64,000 nucleotides of DNA from JAEUTH01 sp039931675. GTDB lineage: Bacteria > Bacteroidota > Bacteroidia > AKYH767-A > OLB10. Numbering within the stretch: the first letter of the stretch is position 1; every line of letters begins with the position of its first letter. Under the pieces are notes generated by a model. That model was not told where the DNA came from. It did no database searches and saw only the letters and a list, made by a program, of their open reading frames with translations. A program made the position numbers and the translations under genes. The stretch lies in the NCBI GenBank assembly GCA_039931675.1, contig JBDTRM010000218.1:1-64000 (forward strand). Reading direction: 5' to 3'. Positions 42,635 to 51,050 of this stretch are shown here, in pieces.

Positions 42635-44887
42635 TTATTGCTTCACTATTTTTTGTGAATAGCTTTTTCCTGATTTTGTGTTGAGTGAAAGGTGATACAA
42701 ACCAGGTTTTAAATCAGCGGCATCTATATTCAATTCATTGTGACCTGTAACAATTTGCTTTTCCGTTTTAAAAACAAGCTTTCCCATTGCATCAAAAATT
42801 GAAAGTGAGCCTTCGGTTTCATCATCTGCATTGTTAAACCGGCAAACAAAACCATTTGTAAAAGGATTAGGTGATACTGTAATCGTTGAAATTATTTCAA
42901 TTACTTTACTACCTATCTCGTTACTGTTATTATTTGCATCTCTTGGTGCGCTGTGCAATGTAATCGAACACGGATTTATTTTTGCCTTGAATGCACAGCC
43001 GCTTGGGGCTGTGAAGCCAAGATTTAAAGTTATTTCATTACCCGCATAAAATCTTACTTCTTTAGTACCTGAAACAGAATTAACATTGGTCGGTCCGAAG
43101 GTCAAAACCTGGTCAATTGCTTCGTACGTTTTGTTTGAAGTTGCTGCTGTCAAAGTTCCGGTAAGCGATTTAATATAATATGGGCTTTGACTTCCAACAC
43201 CTACTGCATGCCATGCATTGCCAACCTGAATTGCCTGGTTAGAACAACTTCCAAACAAATCAATTGCCGCTTCAATCCATGCATCACGCGCATCAACATA
43301 ATTTGCAGAACTGTTTACATACATCAATCCCGACCATGCAATTTCAATTGCATCATTTATTCCTATTCCGTTAACATGATAATTATTTTGCAAATCATTC
43401 ACACCCGTACCGCCTTCTACTAAAAGATAAAAGAAGTGATTCTGCACACTTGAATTCGTATGCACACCTCCATTGTCATCACTACCACTATACCAATATG
43501 AACCGGTATAAGTATCAGGATTGTCTTTAGCATTTGGATTAATAAATGATCTATGGTAATTAACATTGGTGCGGTCTTCTGCATGAAGCCATGTTGGTGT
43601 TGTCCAGTTATTTTCAACAGCCATCTCCACTATCTCTCCAAAAATATCAGAGAACGATTCGTTCAATGCACCTGATTCATCACTGTAATCGAGGTCGGAT
43701 GAAAAATTTGTAACACCATGCGTAAACTCATGGGCTACAATGTCGAGAGTGGTATAGGAATCAGAATCATTTACCAAACCATCTCCATATCCAAAATCAA
43801 AGTCTTCGTCAAATGGCGTGTAACGTGCATTGTTACCACTTGTATTTCCATTATCATCAATAAAATTAAAACCTACTGTGCAATCTATGCTTCCTGATGA
43901 GTTATCGTAACTGTTCCAGCCAAAATGCGAAACGTAGTATTGGAATGTTTGCCGCATTCCCCAATTTACCTGCGCTGCATCAGATGTTGTTCCAGTCAAA
44001 CCTGTCCATGTATTGCCGGAAGTGTAATTACATTTAGGGTCGTTGGTATCATAATCTTCCACATGAATATATGCTGCATTGCAATCATCCCACATTTCAT
44101 AATAATTACCACTGCTGCAACGGTTTTGCTGCGAAGTATAAACAGTTTGCGGACCATTGTACGGCAAGTCAATGGTAGTTCCATTGCAGTTTGCATCAAG
44201 CGAATAGTTGTTTACAATTTCGCCTGTAGCGGCATTGATAATCACCCGTTGCGAATTGCTTTTACTCATTGCAACATCAAACTTCCAGCATAGAATAAAA
44301 TCTTCACCCTTAAAATCTGCTTTGCCTTTTGGTTGAGCATAAACTAATTCACCTTTAGGATATAGGCTGTAAGACGCATCCTTTTTCTTCAAACGGATTT
44401 TTTCAACTTTTCGCTGGTCAAGCCATCCATAATCTTTTGCAGGAATAATTGATAGCGCTTTTTGTAATGCATCATTTTCGGTTACTATCGGTTCTATCAC
44501 ATTACCGGGATCCTTTACTAACTTTCCATTTGCTTTTAATGCCACTCCTTCGTGTTCATATACATTCATTGAGGCGCCTAAAACTTTAATCCCATTATGA
44601 TATTGCTGATATCGTTTAATAGTAATCCCAGTCATTGCAACTTCATTAGTCCTGAAATTTTTCATTTCATCCTTTTCATTTAAGCCGAAATTATTTCTAT
44701 AAATCTCGAAAACGGTATTGGGATTAATCCTTGCTTCATGTTTAAAATGAATCCATGAAGTTTTTGCATTATCTGTCGTTATATCCTCAAGCATTGCAGC
44801 TTGTCTTTGCTGTGCTATTGAACCTTGCCATGCAAGAATCAAGATGAGTAGAGCAAATATTGCTCTTGTATTTATTTTATTTTTCAT
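42635..44887 (-). CDS. T9SS-secreted M4 (thermolysin-like) metallopeptidase
   Basis: A 750-residue preproenzyme. The signal peptide is within MKNKINTRAIFALLILILAW. An FTP/PepSY propeptide region runs to about residue 230. The M4 domain has the zinc motif DIVAHEFTHGVTNF (near residue 386), the Glu ligand region SGALNESFSDIFGE and NGGVHTNSSVQNHFFYLL. The C-terminal T9SS type A domain begins ITVSPNPFTNGFVC and ends in LKPGLYHLSLNTKSG. It is a zinc endopeptidase for extracellular protein digestion. It follows the tail-fibre-like gene by 32 bases and ends at a clear terminator. Confidence 0.93.
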   Translation of the reverse strand: MKNKINTRAIFALLILILAWQGSIAQQRQAAMLEDITTDNAKTSWIHFKHEARINPNTVFEIYRNNFGLNEKDEMKNFRTNEVAMTGITIKRYQQYHNGIKVLGASMNVYEHEGVALKANGKLVKDPGNVIEPIVTENDALQKALSIIPAKDYGWLDQRKVEKIRLKKKDASYSLYPKGELVYAQPKGKADFKGEDFILCWKFDVAMSKSNSQRVIINAATGEIVNNYSLDANCNGTTIDLPYNGPQTVYTSQQNRCSSGNYYEMWDDCNAAYIHVEDYDTNDPKCNYTSGNTWTGLTGTTSDAAQVNWGMRQTFQYYVSHFGWNSYDNSSGSIDCTVGFNFIDDNGNTSGNNARYTPFDEDFDFGYGDGLVNDSDSYTTLDIVAHEFTHGVTNFSSDLDYSDESGALNESFSDIFGEIVEMAVENNWTTPTWLHAEDRTNVNYHRSFINPNAKDNPDTYTGSYWYSGSDDNGGVHTNSSVQNHFFYLLVEGGTGVNDLQNNYHVNGIGINDAIEIAWSGLMYVNSSANYVDARDAWIEAAIDLFGSCSNQAIQVGNAWHAVGVGSQSPYYIKSLTGTLTAATSNKTYEAIDQVLTFGPTNVNSVSGTKEVRFYAGNEITLNLGFTAPSGCAFKAKINPCSITLHSAPRDANNNSNEIGSKVIEIISTITVSPNPFTNGFVCRFNNADDETEGSLSIFDAMGKLVFKTEKQIVTGHNELNIDAADLKPGLYHLSLNTKSGKSYSQKIVKQ

Positions 44888-44919
44888 TTGATTGCGTTTT
44901 AGAAATGTGAAATTTTAGA

Positions 44920-46542
44920 TTACTTCTTCAATGATTCAATCTCTTTACGTAAGTCTTTATTCTCATCGTTAAGTTTGATTACATAAAGGGTTAACTCTTC
45001 CACTTTTTCTAAGAGTTTCTTTTGCATTTCTCCAACATGGTAGCCACCGTCTGCTTCAACAGTTTTAGCGGAAGGAAGTCCTGGTAAATGTTTGTTTTCA
45101 TTAAGATTGTTTTTCAATTCTTCTAAAGGCATTAATGAATAGCCTTTGTCAAAAACATAATCAGGCCAGCTACCTTCTAACTGCACTTTTAATTCCTCGC
45201 AAATAACTTTACCGCCAACTGATACTATATATCCCGAAGCACCATTAGTTGTTCCAACACGGAGAGAAGAAGTATAAGTAGTGCCGTTAAAATAGCCAGC
45301 CCAAAAATTTGCAGAACCAGATGCTGTGCCATAAACTCCATAAGCCGGGTTGCTTGCGGTGCCATTGGATGCACTTCCATACACACCAAAATTTTGTGTG
45401 CCGTAAAGCGACTCACCATACACTCCATAGTTTGCTCCACCGCCATTGGCATATCCATAAACACCTTTTGCCGCAACAGATGCATCGGCCTTAAAACTAC
45501 CGCCAATGGATGAGCCGCTACCACTGTTTTTTACATCCACACTTAATCCCGTAGTTCCGCTGCCGGTGTTCATCGTGTTCGTTATAGAAGCCGAAATCAC
45601 TTTTGATGAGTTGATTAAATCAATCGGGTAAGATGCGCTGCCCTTTCCGATTCCTAAATTTCCACTGGTGGTAACAATAAGTTTTGTGCTGCCGTTAATC
45701 GAAAGCTTAAACGGTGAGGTTGATGCAGGAGCGTCAACTTCTAATACACTTGTTTGAACAGTTGTTCCCAATCCAAGATAACCGCTTGAATTTAAAAACA
45801 TTTTAGTAGTACCATTTGAACGTAAACTCATAACGCTTGTTGATGTTGGAGCGTCAACCGTAAGCATTGAGCTTGGTACATCAACTCCTATTCCTACTTT
45901 ATCTGAAAAATATCCGCGTCCGTGGAAGTAACCTGCAAAATCACCTGTTCCCGGTGCATCACCATAAAGACCTATATTGTTAATGTTACCACTTGCACGA
46001 CCATAAACAGCAACATTTTTATCAGTTGTGCCGCCAAAGCTTACAACTCCATTAGCCAAACCATAAATACCATAGTTAGTGCCACTTGCGCTATTACTTT
46101 TATTCCAGCCAACAACACCTGCACCATGGTCAGATGCATCTTCCTTGATACCAAGCACACCCATATTGGTTAGGCTTGTCGGAAATCCGTTAATTGATGC
46201 ACTTGAATTTAAATTTGCACCGAGGTAACCATTAGCTCGTGTGCCACCATTATAAATTCGTCCACGGCTTGCTGCATACACTTGGTCAAGCGCAACGGTT
46301 GTTAGTCCAGTGAAAGAACTATAAACACGCGATGTTGTTTCGGGCGTAATATTAAAACCAGCATAACCAGAAGAATTGATGGTCATTCGCGTTGAGTTAC
46401 TTGTTTTAATTCTGAAGTCAACTGCATCGGTAGTGCCGATGAAATTTGAAGTCGTAGTGCCGCTGTTTCCTGTAAGCGACCATTGCGAAAACGATTGTGT
46501 TGCGATAAACACGGTTGCGATAATGAGAAGTAATTTTTTCAT
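44920..46542 (-). CDS. Tail-fibre-like secreted repeat protein with coiled-coil C-terminus
   Basis: A 540-residue exported protein, signal peptide MKKLLLIIATVFIATQSFS. Low-complexity Gly/Ser/Thr strands carry repeated GVYG words (GVYGYANGGG, YGVYGESLYGTQNFGVYG, YGVYGTASGSANF), like phage tail-fibre shafts. The end holds a conserved module, DYVFDKGYSLMPLEELKNNL with NKHLPGLPSAKTVE, and a coiled coil (KLLEKVEELTLYVIKLNDEN), a plan common in Bacteroidota. Trimerisation through the coil is likely. No T9SS domain is visible. It is co-transcribed with the M4 peptidase, its apparent partner; function in adhesion is inferred. Confidence 0.75.
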   Translation of the reverse strand: MKKLLLIIATVFIATQSFSQWSLTGNSGTTTSNFIGTTDAVDFRIKTSNSTRMTINSSGYAGFNITPETTSRVYSSFTGLTTVALDQVYAASRGRIYNGGTRANGYLGANLNSSASINGFPTSLTNMGVLGIKEDASDHGAGVVGWNKSNSASGTNYGIYGLANGVVSFGGTTDKNVAVYGRASGNINNIGLYGDAPGTGDFAGYFHGRGYFSDKVGIGVDVPSSMLTVDAPTSTSVMSLRSNGTTKMFLNSSGYLGLGTTVQTSVLEVDAPASTSPFKLSINGSTKLIVTTSGNLGIGKGSASYPIDLINSSKVISASITNTMNTGSGTTGLSVDVKNSGSGSSIGGSFKADASVAAKGVYGYANGGGANYGVYGESLYGTQNFGVYGSASNGTASNPAYGVYGTASGSANFWAGYFNGTTYTSSLRVGTTNGASGYIVSVGGKVICEELKVQLEGSWPDYVFDKGYSLMPLEELKNNLNENKHLPGLPSAKTVEADGGYHVGEMQKKLLEKVEELTLYVIKLNDENKDLRKEIESLKK

Positions 46543-46627
46543 TTTTGTTTTGTTTTTAATAAATTAAAATATGAACTGTTTGTAATTGATGAAACAAAAC
46601 TACAGCACATCTCGCAGGTGATAAGCC

Positions 46628-46663
46628 GTTATTGAGTTAGCGTTGGAGTTATTGAGTTAGCGG
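46628..46663. repeat. 20-base tandem repeat gttattgagttagcg
   Basis: Two copies of gttattgagttagcg, 20 bases apart, lie in the spacer between the divergent tail-fibre-like and hybrid kinase genes. They could be regulatory or incidental. Confidence 0.5.
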
Positions 46664-46692
46664 TAAAAAGAAAATCGGTATTATATGTTGAA

Positions 46693-46707
46693 CAGATTAG
46701 CAATCTG
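46693..46707. repeat. Palindrome cagattagcaatctg (second copy)
   Basis: Identical to 16409-16423 and likewise just ahead of a gene start, here the hybrid kinase. Confidence 0.65.
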
Positions 46708-46801
46708 TTTTTCTAAATAGCAATCGCGTATTTCGGAATCTTTGAAAATACTTAGCATGTTTGCACGATTAAAAATTTTAAATTGCATTTCATTTTTTCT
46801 T

Positions 46802-49786
46802 ATGACTTCTAAGTTCAGTTACTTTTACTTTCTCCTCCTTTTTTTATCTGCAGATTTATCAGCACAGGTAAATACAGATTCTTTACAGCGTGTTCTCATC
46901 AGCCAAAAAGACGATACCGCAAAGGCAGGAACATTGTTCAGACTTGGTGATGCTTATCGCAGAAAAAATCCCGACACCACTTTGTATTATGCAGATGAAT
47001 TGATGCAGTTGAGCAAAAAACTTTCGTACACAAAAGGAATTGCCGATGCACTTTATCTTAATGGGGATGCACTTTATACTTCTTTTGAATTTGATTCAGC
47101 CATTGTTTTTTATCTCAATGCAAGAGAAAAGTACGAAGCCGCCAATGAAAAAAAGCGAGCTAATAGAATGACTATGCTGGTTAGCAATGCCTATCTTCAG
47201 TCAGATAATTTTGCCCGTTCAGCTGAATATGGAGAGATTGCTGAAAAGCAAGCTGCCGAACGCAAGGATACAGCGGAACTGATAGATATTTACTTCATCT
47301 CTTATGGAGCTTATGAGGGCCTAGGCAATTCAACAGCGGCTTTTGAAACTGCAAAGAAGGCAATTGAATACGGGGAAAAGATTAATGATAAGGTACGTCT
47401 TGGCAAGGCATTAGTTCAAATAGCAATGTTGTATGAGCGCAAAGGGAACTATGCTGATGGAAAAAAGTATGCAATTCAGGCACGTGATTTATTGTTTGCA
47501 AATGGCGATTCTCTCAATGGATATAAAGTATCAACTTGTATTTACAGCTCTGCATTTTCATTAGGTGATAGCCTTGGCAGTATAAAAAACCTTGAACAGG
47601 TCTATGCCTGGCTTGAATCCCACAATCAATTGCTTGCATTGACACCTTGTGGTCTCACACTTGGTCAGATGTATGAGGATATGGGCATGTACAAAGAAGC
47701 GATAGTGCTTTATGAAAAAGTTTTGCCCGTGGCGGAACAAACCAACAACGAATTGAATATTGCAGACCTGTTATTTTTTTCAGGAATGGATTATTTTTTG
47801 ACGGGTGATTATCGCAAGGCGCTAATTGCGTTACAAAGAGCCGAAACTGTTTGCAATGAGAATGATTTGAAAAGTGTTTTGCCTGATGTGTATGAGTTTC
47901 TCGCAAAAACTTATGGCAAAACCGGCAATTACAAAGCTGCCTTCTTTTATTATGATGCCTGCAACACCATGAAGGATAGCATTTATAAAGCGGATGAAAT
48001 GGTTGCTCAAAAAGAAGTAATGGCTAAGTATGAAAATGAAATCAAAGAAAATAAAATCAAACTGCTTTCAACTGAAACTGCGCTTAATACTGCTGAAGCG
48101 CAAAAACAAAAGCAGTTAAAAAATATTTTTATTGTTGGTGCAGTAATGCTACTGCTGCTTGCAATAGTGTTGTTCAACCGCTTTCAACTAAAAAGAAAAA
48201 CAGCTATTAAACTTGAAGAACAAAATAAATTAGTTCAGAAAGCAAAAGAGCGTGCAGAACAAAGCGAACAATTCAAGCAACAGTTCCTCGCTAATATGAG
48301 CCATGAAATACGCACACCTATGAATGCCATATTGGGCATGAGCAGGCTGCTGCTTGATAAACAACATGACCAGCAAAGCACTTCTTATCTTGAAGCGATT
48401 AAAAAATCTTCTGATAATTTATTGGTTATCATCAATGATATACTTGACCTTTCAAAATTAGAAGCACATAAAATGGAGCTTGAAAAAGTTCCGTTCAATG
48501 TGAAAGAGCAATTGCAATTTGTATATGATACTTTTAAAGTAAAGGCAGGTGAAAAAAAGATTCAGTTTGAATTAAATATTGATAACGATGTTCCCCAATT
48601 TATTATTGGTGATGCTCCGCGATTAAATCAAATACTCATTAATTTAGTAGGCAATGCAATTAAGTTTACGGATGTAGGAAGTGTGCGGTTGGAAGTTGTG
48701 ACAGAGCAATTGGCAATTAGCAATTGGCAATTAGCAAAGGAAAAAACTCACTCTGAACAGTTGCCAGTTGCCAATTGCCAATTGATTTTTAAGGTAACCG
48801 ACACCGGCATCGGCATTGAGCAAGAAAAACTAAATTCCATTTTCGAATCCTTTCAACAAGGCAATGTAAGTGATAACAGAAAATTTGGTGGTACAGGTTT
48901 GGGATTAACCATTGCAAAAAATTTAGTTGAATTATTCGGCAGCGAATTAAAAGTTGAAAGTGAACCGGGCAAAGGCTCTGTGTTTAGTTTTGAAATTGCA
49001 TTTGAAGTTGCAGATGAAATTAAAATAACGGAGCATAAAACAACAACAGCAATTGAAGTTCCTTCAAACTTAAAACAACAAACCTTAAATGTTTTAATAG
49101 TTGATGATAATGAATACAATGCAATAGTTGCAAGCGATACACTTATAAAATATTTCCCCAGCTCAACTTTTACAGTTACAAAAAACGGCAAGGAAGCAAT
49201 TGAAAAAATTGCCAATTGCCAATTGATTTTAATGGATATCCAAATGCCAATTATGGATGGCTATGAAGCAACACGCTACATCCGAAAAAATTTTGAAAGC
49301 CCGCTGAACAATATTCCCATAATTGGTTTAACTGCATCAGTAATAAGAAGCGATTTGGATAAGTGCATTGAAGCCGGAATGAACAGTTATGTTCCAAAAC
49401 CGTTTAAAGAAGAAGAATTAATTAATGCAATTGTTGATGTTCTTAGGGCACAAAAATTACCGAATGAAAAACGGGATGCAGGCACAACGATTGAAACACC
49501 AGTTAATGAGAGTGAAGAAGACAAATACAAAAAGTTGTTTTTAAAATTAGTTCCTGAACGGATTGAAAAAATTGAACAAGCTATGAAACGCAATGACTGG
49601 CAAACAATAAAACAAACCGTACATTTAATGCAGCCGCAATTGATTGATGCAGGTTTGACAGAACATAAAGACTTGTTTGAAGAATTTGAAAATTTTGATG
49701 GTAAGACTTCTCACCGGACATGGTTTGAAAAAACAACTTTATTCTGCAACATTGTAAAAGAGAAAATAACAGAAGTAGCAAGTTGA
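46802..49786 (+). CDS. TPR hybrid sensor histidine kinase with receiver and Hpt domains
   Basis: A 994-residue membrane kinase. From the ATG at 46802 the signal peptide is MTSKFSYFYFLLLFLSADLS; upstream in-frame starts at 46742 (TTG) and 46757 are less likely. The periplasmic part is about 400 residues of TPR repeats. A transmembrane helix (NIFIVGAVMLLLLAIVLF) and coiled coil follow. The kinase has the H-box NMSHEIRTPMNAILG, G-box GGTGLGLTIAKN and DTGIGIEQ. The receiver is ILMDIQMPIMDGYEATRYI, and a C-terminal Hpt-like domain keeps His in KQTVHLMQPQL. Odd: repeat-derived residues are spliced into the ATPase domain and touch the receiver domain. The LytTR gene follows by 7 bases. Confidence 0.9.
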   Translation: MTSKFSYFYFLLLFLSADLSAQVNTDSLQRVLISQKDDTAKAGTLFRLGDAYRRKNPDTTLYYADELMQLSKKLSYTKGIADALYLNGDALYTSFEFDSAIVFYLNAREKYEAANEKKRANRMTMLVSNAYLQSDNFARSAEYGEIAEKQAAERKDTAELIDIYFISYGAYEGLGNSTAAFETAKKAIEYGEKINDKVRLGKALVQIAMLYERKGNYADGKKYAIQARDLLFANGDSLNGYKVSTCIYSSAFSLGDSLGSIKNLEQVYAWLESHNQLLALTPCGLTLGQMYEDMGMYKEAIVLYEKVLPVAEQTNNELNIADLLFFSGMDYFLTGDYRKALIALQRAETVCNENDLKSVLPDVYEFLAKTYGKTGNYKAAFFYYDACNTMKDSIYKADEMVAQKEVMAKYENEIKENKIKLLSTETALNTAEAQKQKQLKNIFIVGAVMLLLLAIVLFNRFQLKRKTAIKLEEQNKLVQKAKERAEQSEQFKQQFLANMSHEIRTPMNAILGMSRLLLDKQHDQQSTSYLEAIKKSSDNLLVIINDILDLSKLEAHKMELEKVPFNVKEQLQFVYDTFKVKAGEKKIQFELNIDNDVPQFIIGDAPRLNQILINLVGNAIKFTDVGSVRLEVVTEQLAISNWQLAKEKTHSEQLPVANCQLIFKVTDTGIGIEQEKLNSIFESFQQGNVSDNRKFGGTGLGLTIAKNLVELFGSELKVESEPGKGSVFSFEIAFEVADEIKITEHKTTTAIEVPSNLKQQTLNVLIVDDNEYNAIVASDTLIKYFPSSTFTVTKNGKEAIEKIANCQLILMDIQMPIMDGYEATRYIRKNFESPLNNIPIIGLTASVIRSDLDKCIEAGMNSYVPKPFKEEELINAIVDVLRAQKLPNEKRDAGTTIETPVNESEEDKYKKLFLKLVPERIEKIEQAMKRNDWQTIKQTVHLMQPQLIDAGLTEHKDLFEEFENFDGKTSHRTWFEKTTLFCNIVKEKITEVAS
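48704..48786. repeat. Intragenic caattggcaattagcaattg repeat in the kinase ATPase domain
   Basis: gagcaattggcaattagcaa and its inverted form ccagttgccaattgccaatt flank a 17-base centre, all in frame. They encode QLAISNWQLAKE and SEQLPVANCQLI between the N-box and the DTGIGI box. A further copy, attgccaattgccaattga, is at 49209-49226 at the receiver's active-site strand. Confidence 0.75.
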
Positions 49787-49793
49787 GTTACGC

Positions 49794-50546
49794 ATGAAAC
49801 AAATCAAAACAATAATTATTGATGATGATGTTTTTATTCACGAACAACTTAAAGATAAGTTGAAACTTCTTTTTCCTGAAGTTCATGTGGCGGCAGTTTG
49901 CGAAAATGCAATTCATGGTATTGAAGCCATTAAACTTCACACACCCGCTTTGATTTTTTTGGATATTCAAATGCCCGGCATCAATGGTTTTGAAATGCTC
50001 AATCATGTTGACCGCAATCAGCTCAAAGTAATTTTTATCACTTCTTATAATCAATATGCAATTGAAGCAATTCGCTACAGCGCTTTTGATTATCTCTTGA
50101 AACCGATAAAAGATGAGGAATTAAAAAATTCAATTAAACGTTTCCACCAATCTGTAGATGAACTCTCCTTCAAAGGAAAAATTGAAAACCTGTTGCACAA
50201 TATTAATCATAAACAGGAAGCGTTTCAATTAATCATCCCATTGCGCCAGGGCGAAAAAAAATTAGCAGTAAATAATATTGTGCGATGCGAAGCTGATTCC
50301 AATTACACACACTTTTATCTAAACGACCAATCAAAATTCACAGCCTCAAAAACTTTAAAAGAATGTGAGGAGTTACTTTCTGAAAAAGATTTTATCCGGG
50401 TTCACAAATCACATTTGCTTAACAGGCGCTATATCCGTTCGATGCAAAACGATACTCACGTACAATTGAATGACGGTGCATTGGTAGAAGTATCGAGAAG
50501 AAAACTACACGAAGTAAAAAACAGTATTGGCAATTATTTTGGCTAA
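49794..50546 (+). CDS. LytTR response regulator
   Basis: A 250-residue regulator. The receiver has the Asp in ALIFLDIQMPGINGFE, VIFITSYNQYAIEAI and the Lys of FDYLLKPIKDEEL. The LytTR domain has RCEADSNYTHFYLN and FIRVHKSHLLNRRYI. It is a close paralogue of the protein at 41506. The 7-base gap to the hybrid kinase indicates a single operon and a phosphorelay (kinase, receiver, Hpt, then this regulator). Its targets are unknown. The 3' end abuts a convergent tRNA gene. Confidence 0.92.
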   Translation: MKQIKTIIIDDDVFIHEQLKDKLKLLFPEVHVAAVCENAIHGIEAIKLHTPALIFLDIQMPGINGFEMLNHVDRNQLKVIFITSYNQYAIEAIRYSAFDYLLKPIKDEELKNSIKRFHQSVDELSFKGKIENLLHNINHKQEAFQLIIPLRQGEKKLAVNNIVRCEADSNYTHFYLNDQSKFTASKTLKECEELLSEKDFIRVHKSHLLNRRYIRSMQNDTHVQLNDGALVEVSRRKLHEVKNSIGNYFG

Positions 50547-50552
50547 TCAATG

Positions 50553-50640
50553 CGGAGAGGGCGGGATTCGAACCCACGATGCACTTTTGGCGCATACACA
50601 CTTTCCAGGCGTGCTCCTTCAATCACTCGGACAACTCTCC
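50553..50640 (-). tRNA. tRNA-Ser (GGA)
   Basis: On the minus strand, GGAGAGT pairs with the 3' acceptor strand. The anticodon stem CACGC with loop CTGGAAA gives anticodon GGA, a long variable arm follows (as in serine tRNAs), and the T-loop GGTTCGAATCC is standard. The discriminator base is G. The CCA end is not encoded. Its 3' end faces the LytTR gene and its 5' end faces the TIR operon. Confidence 0.93.
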
Positions 50641-51050
50641 TTTTTTAATCGGGGCCGCGAAGTTATAAAGTTGAATTAATGGCGATAAACAATTTTATAA
50701 TGTACCTGCTTTTAGTCCTGGGTCAAAAAGATTTTTTTTAAAAAACTTTTAAGATTAATTTAAAATGTTATTATTGCATGGTAATGATTTCAAAATTATT
50801 ACGGCCTTAAATTAAAGCCCAGTAAATAAGATCAGACTTATTTCATTTAATAAACTTAAAAACCAAATACTCCATTAATAACCCAAAACGGTTAAACTCC
50901 AATTATAAGCAACTTAAGCTATGTCATTTATTGATTCATCACGACCATTAATAAGTTTTCAGAATTAGATTGCAAGTGCTGGGCAAGAATTGTTTTAAGT
51001 GTTCATCAAATAAGTTTTATCAAATTATGATTTGTAAATTGAATTGATAA
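50641..51050. other. AT-rich spacer ahead of the TIR operon
   Basis: 410 bases without a gene, between the tRNA-Ser and the TIR gene. It presumably holds the operon promoter; tatgatttg at 51026-51034 resembles a -7 box with one extra base, but no convincing -33 TTG is seen. No inverted repeat or attachment-like duplication of tRNA sequence was found. Confidence 0.45.

Noticed and set aside
43925..44293. 122-residue plus-strand ORF within the M4 peptidase gene
   Set aside because: Antisense shadow; Cys/Ile-rich composition and no motif.
50553..51050. Genomic-island boundary at tRNA-Ser next to the TIR operon
   Set aside because: The tRNA's 5' end, not the 3' end used by most integrases, faces the operon. 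No integrase gene or duplicated tRNA end is visible.
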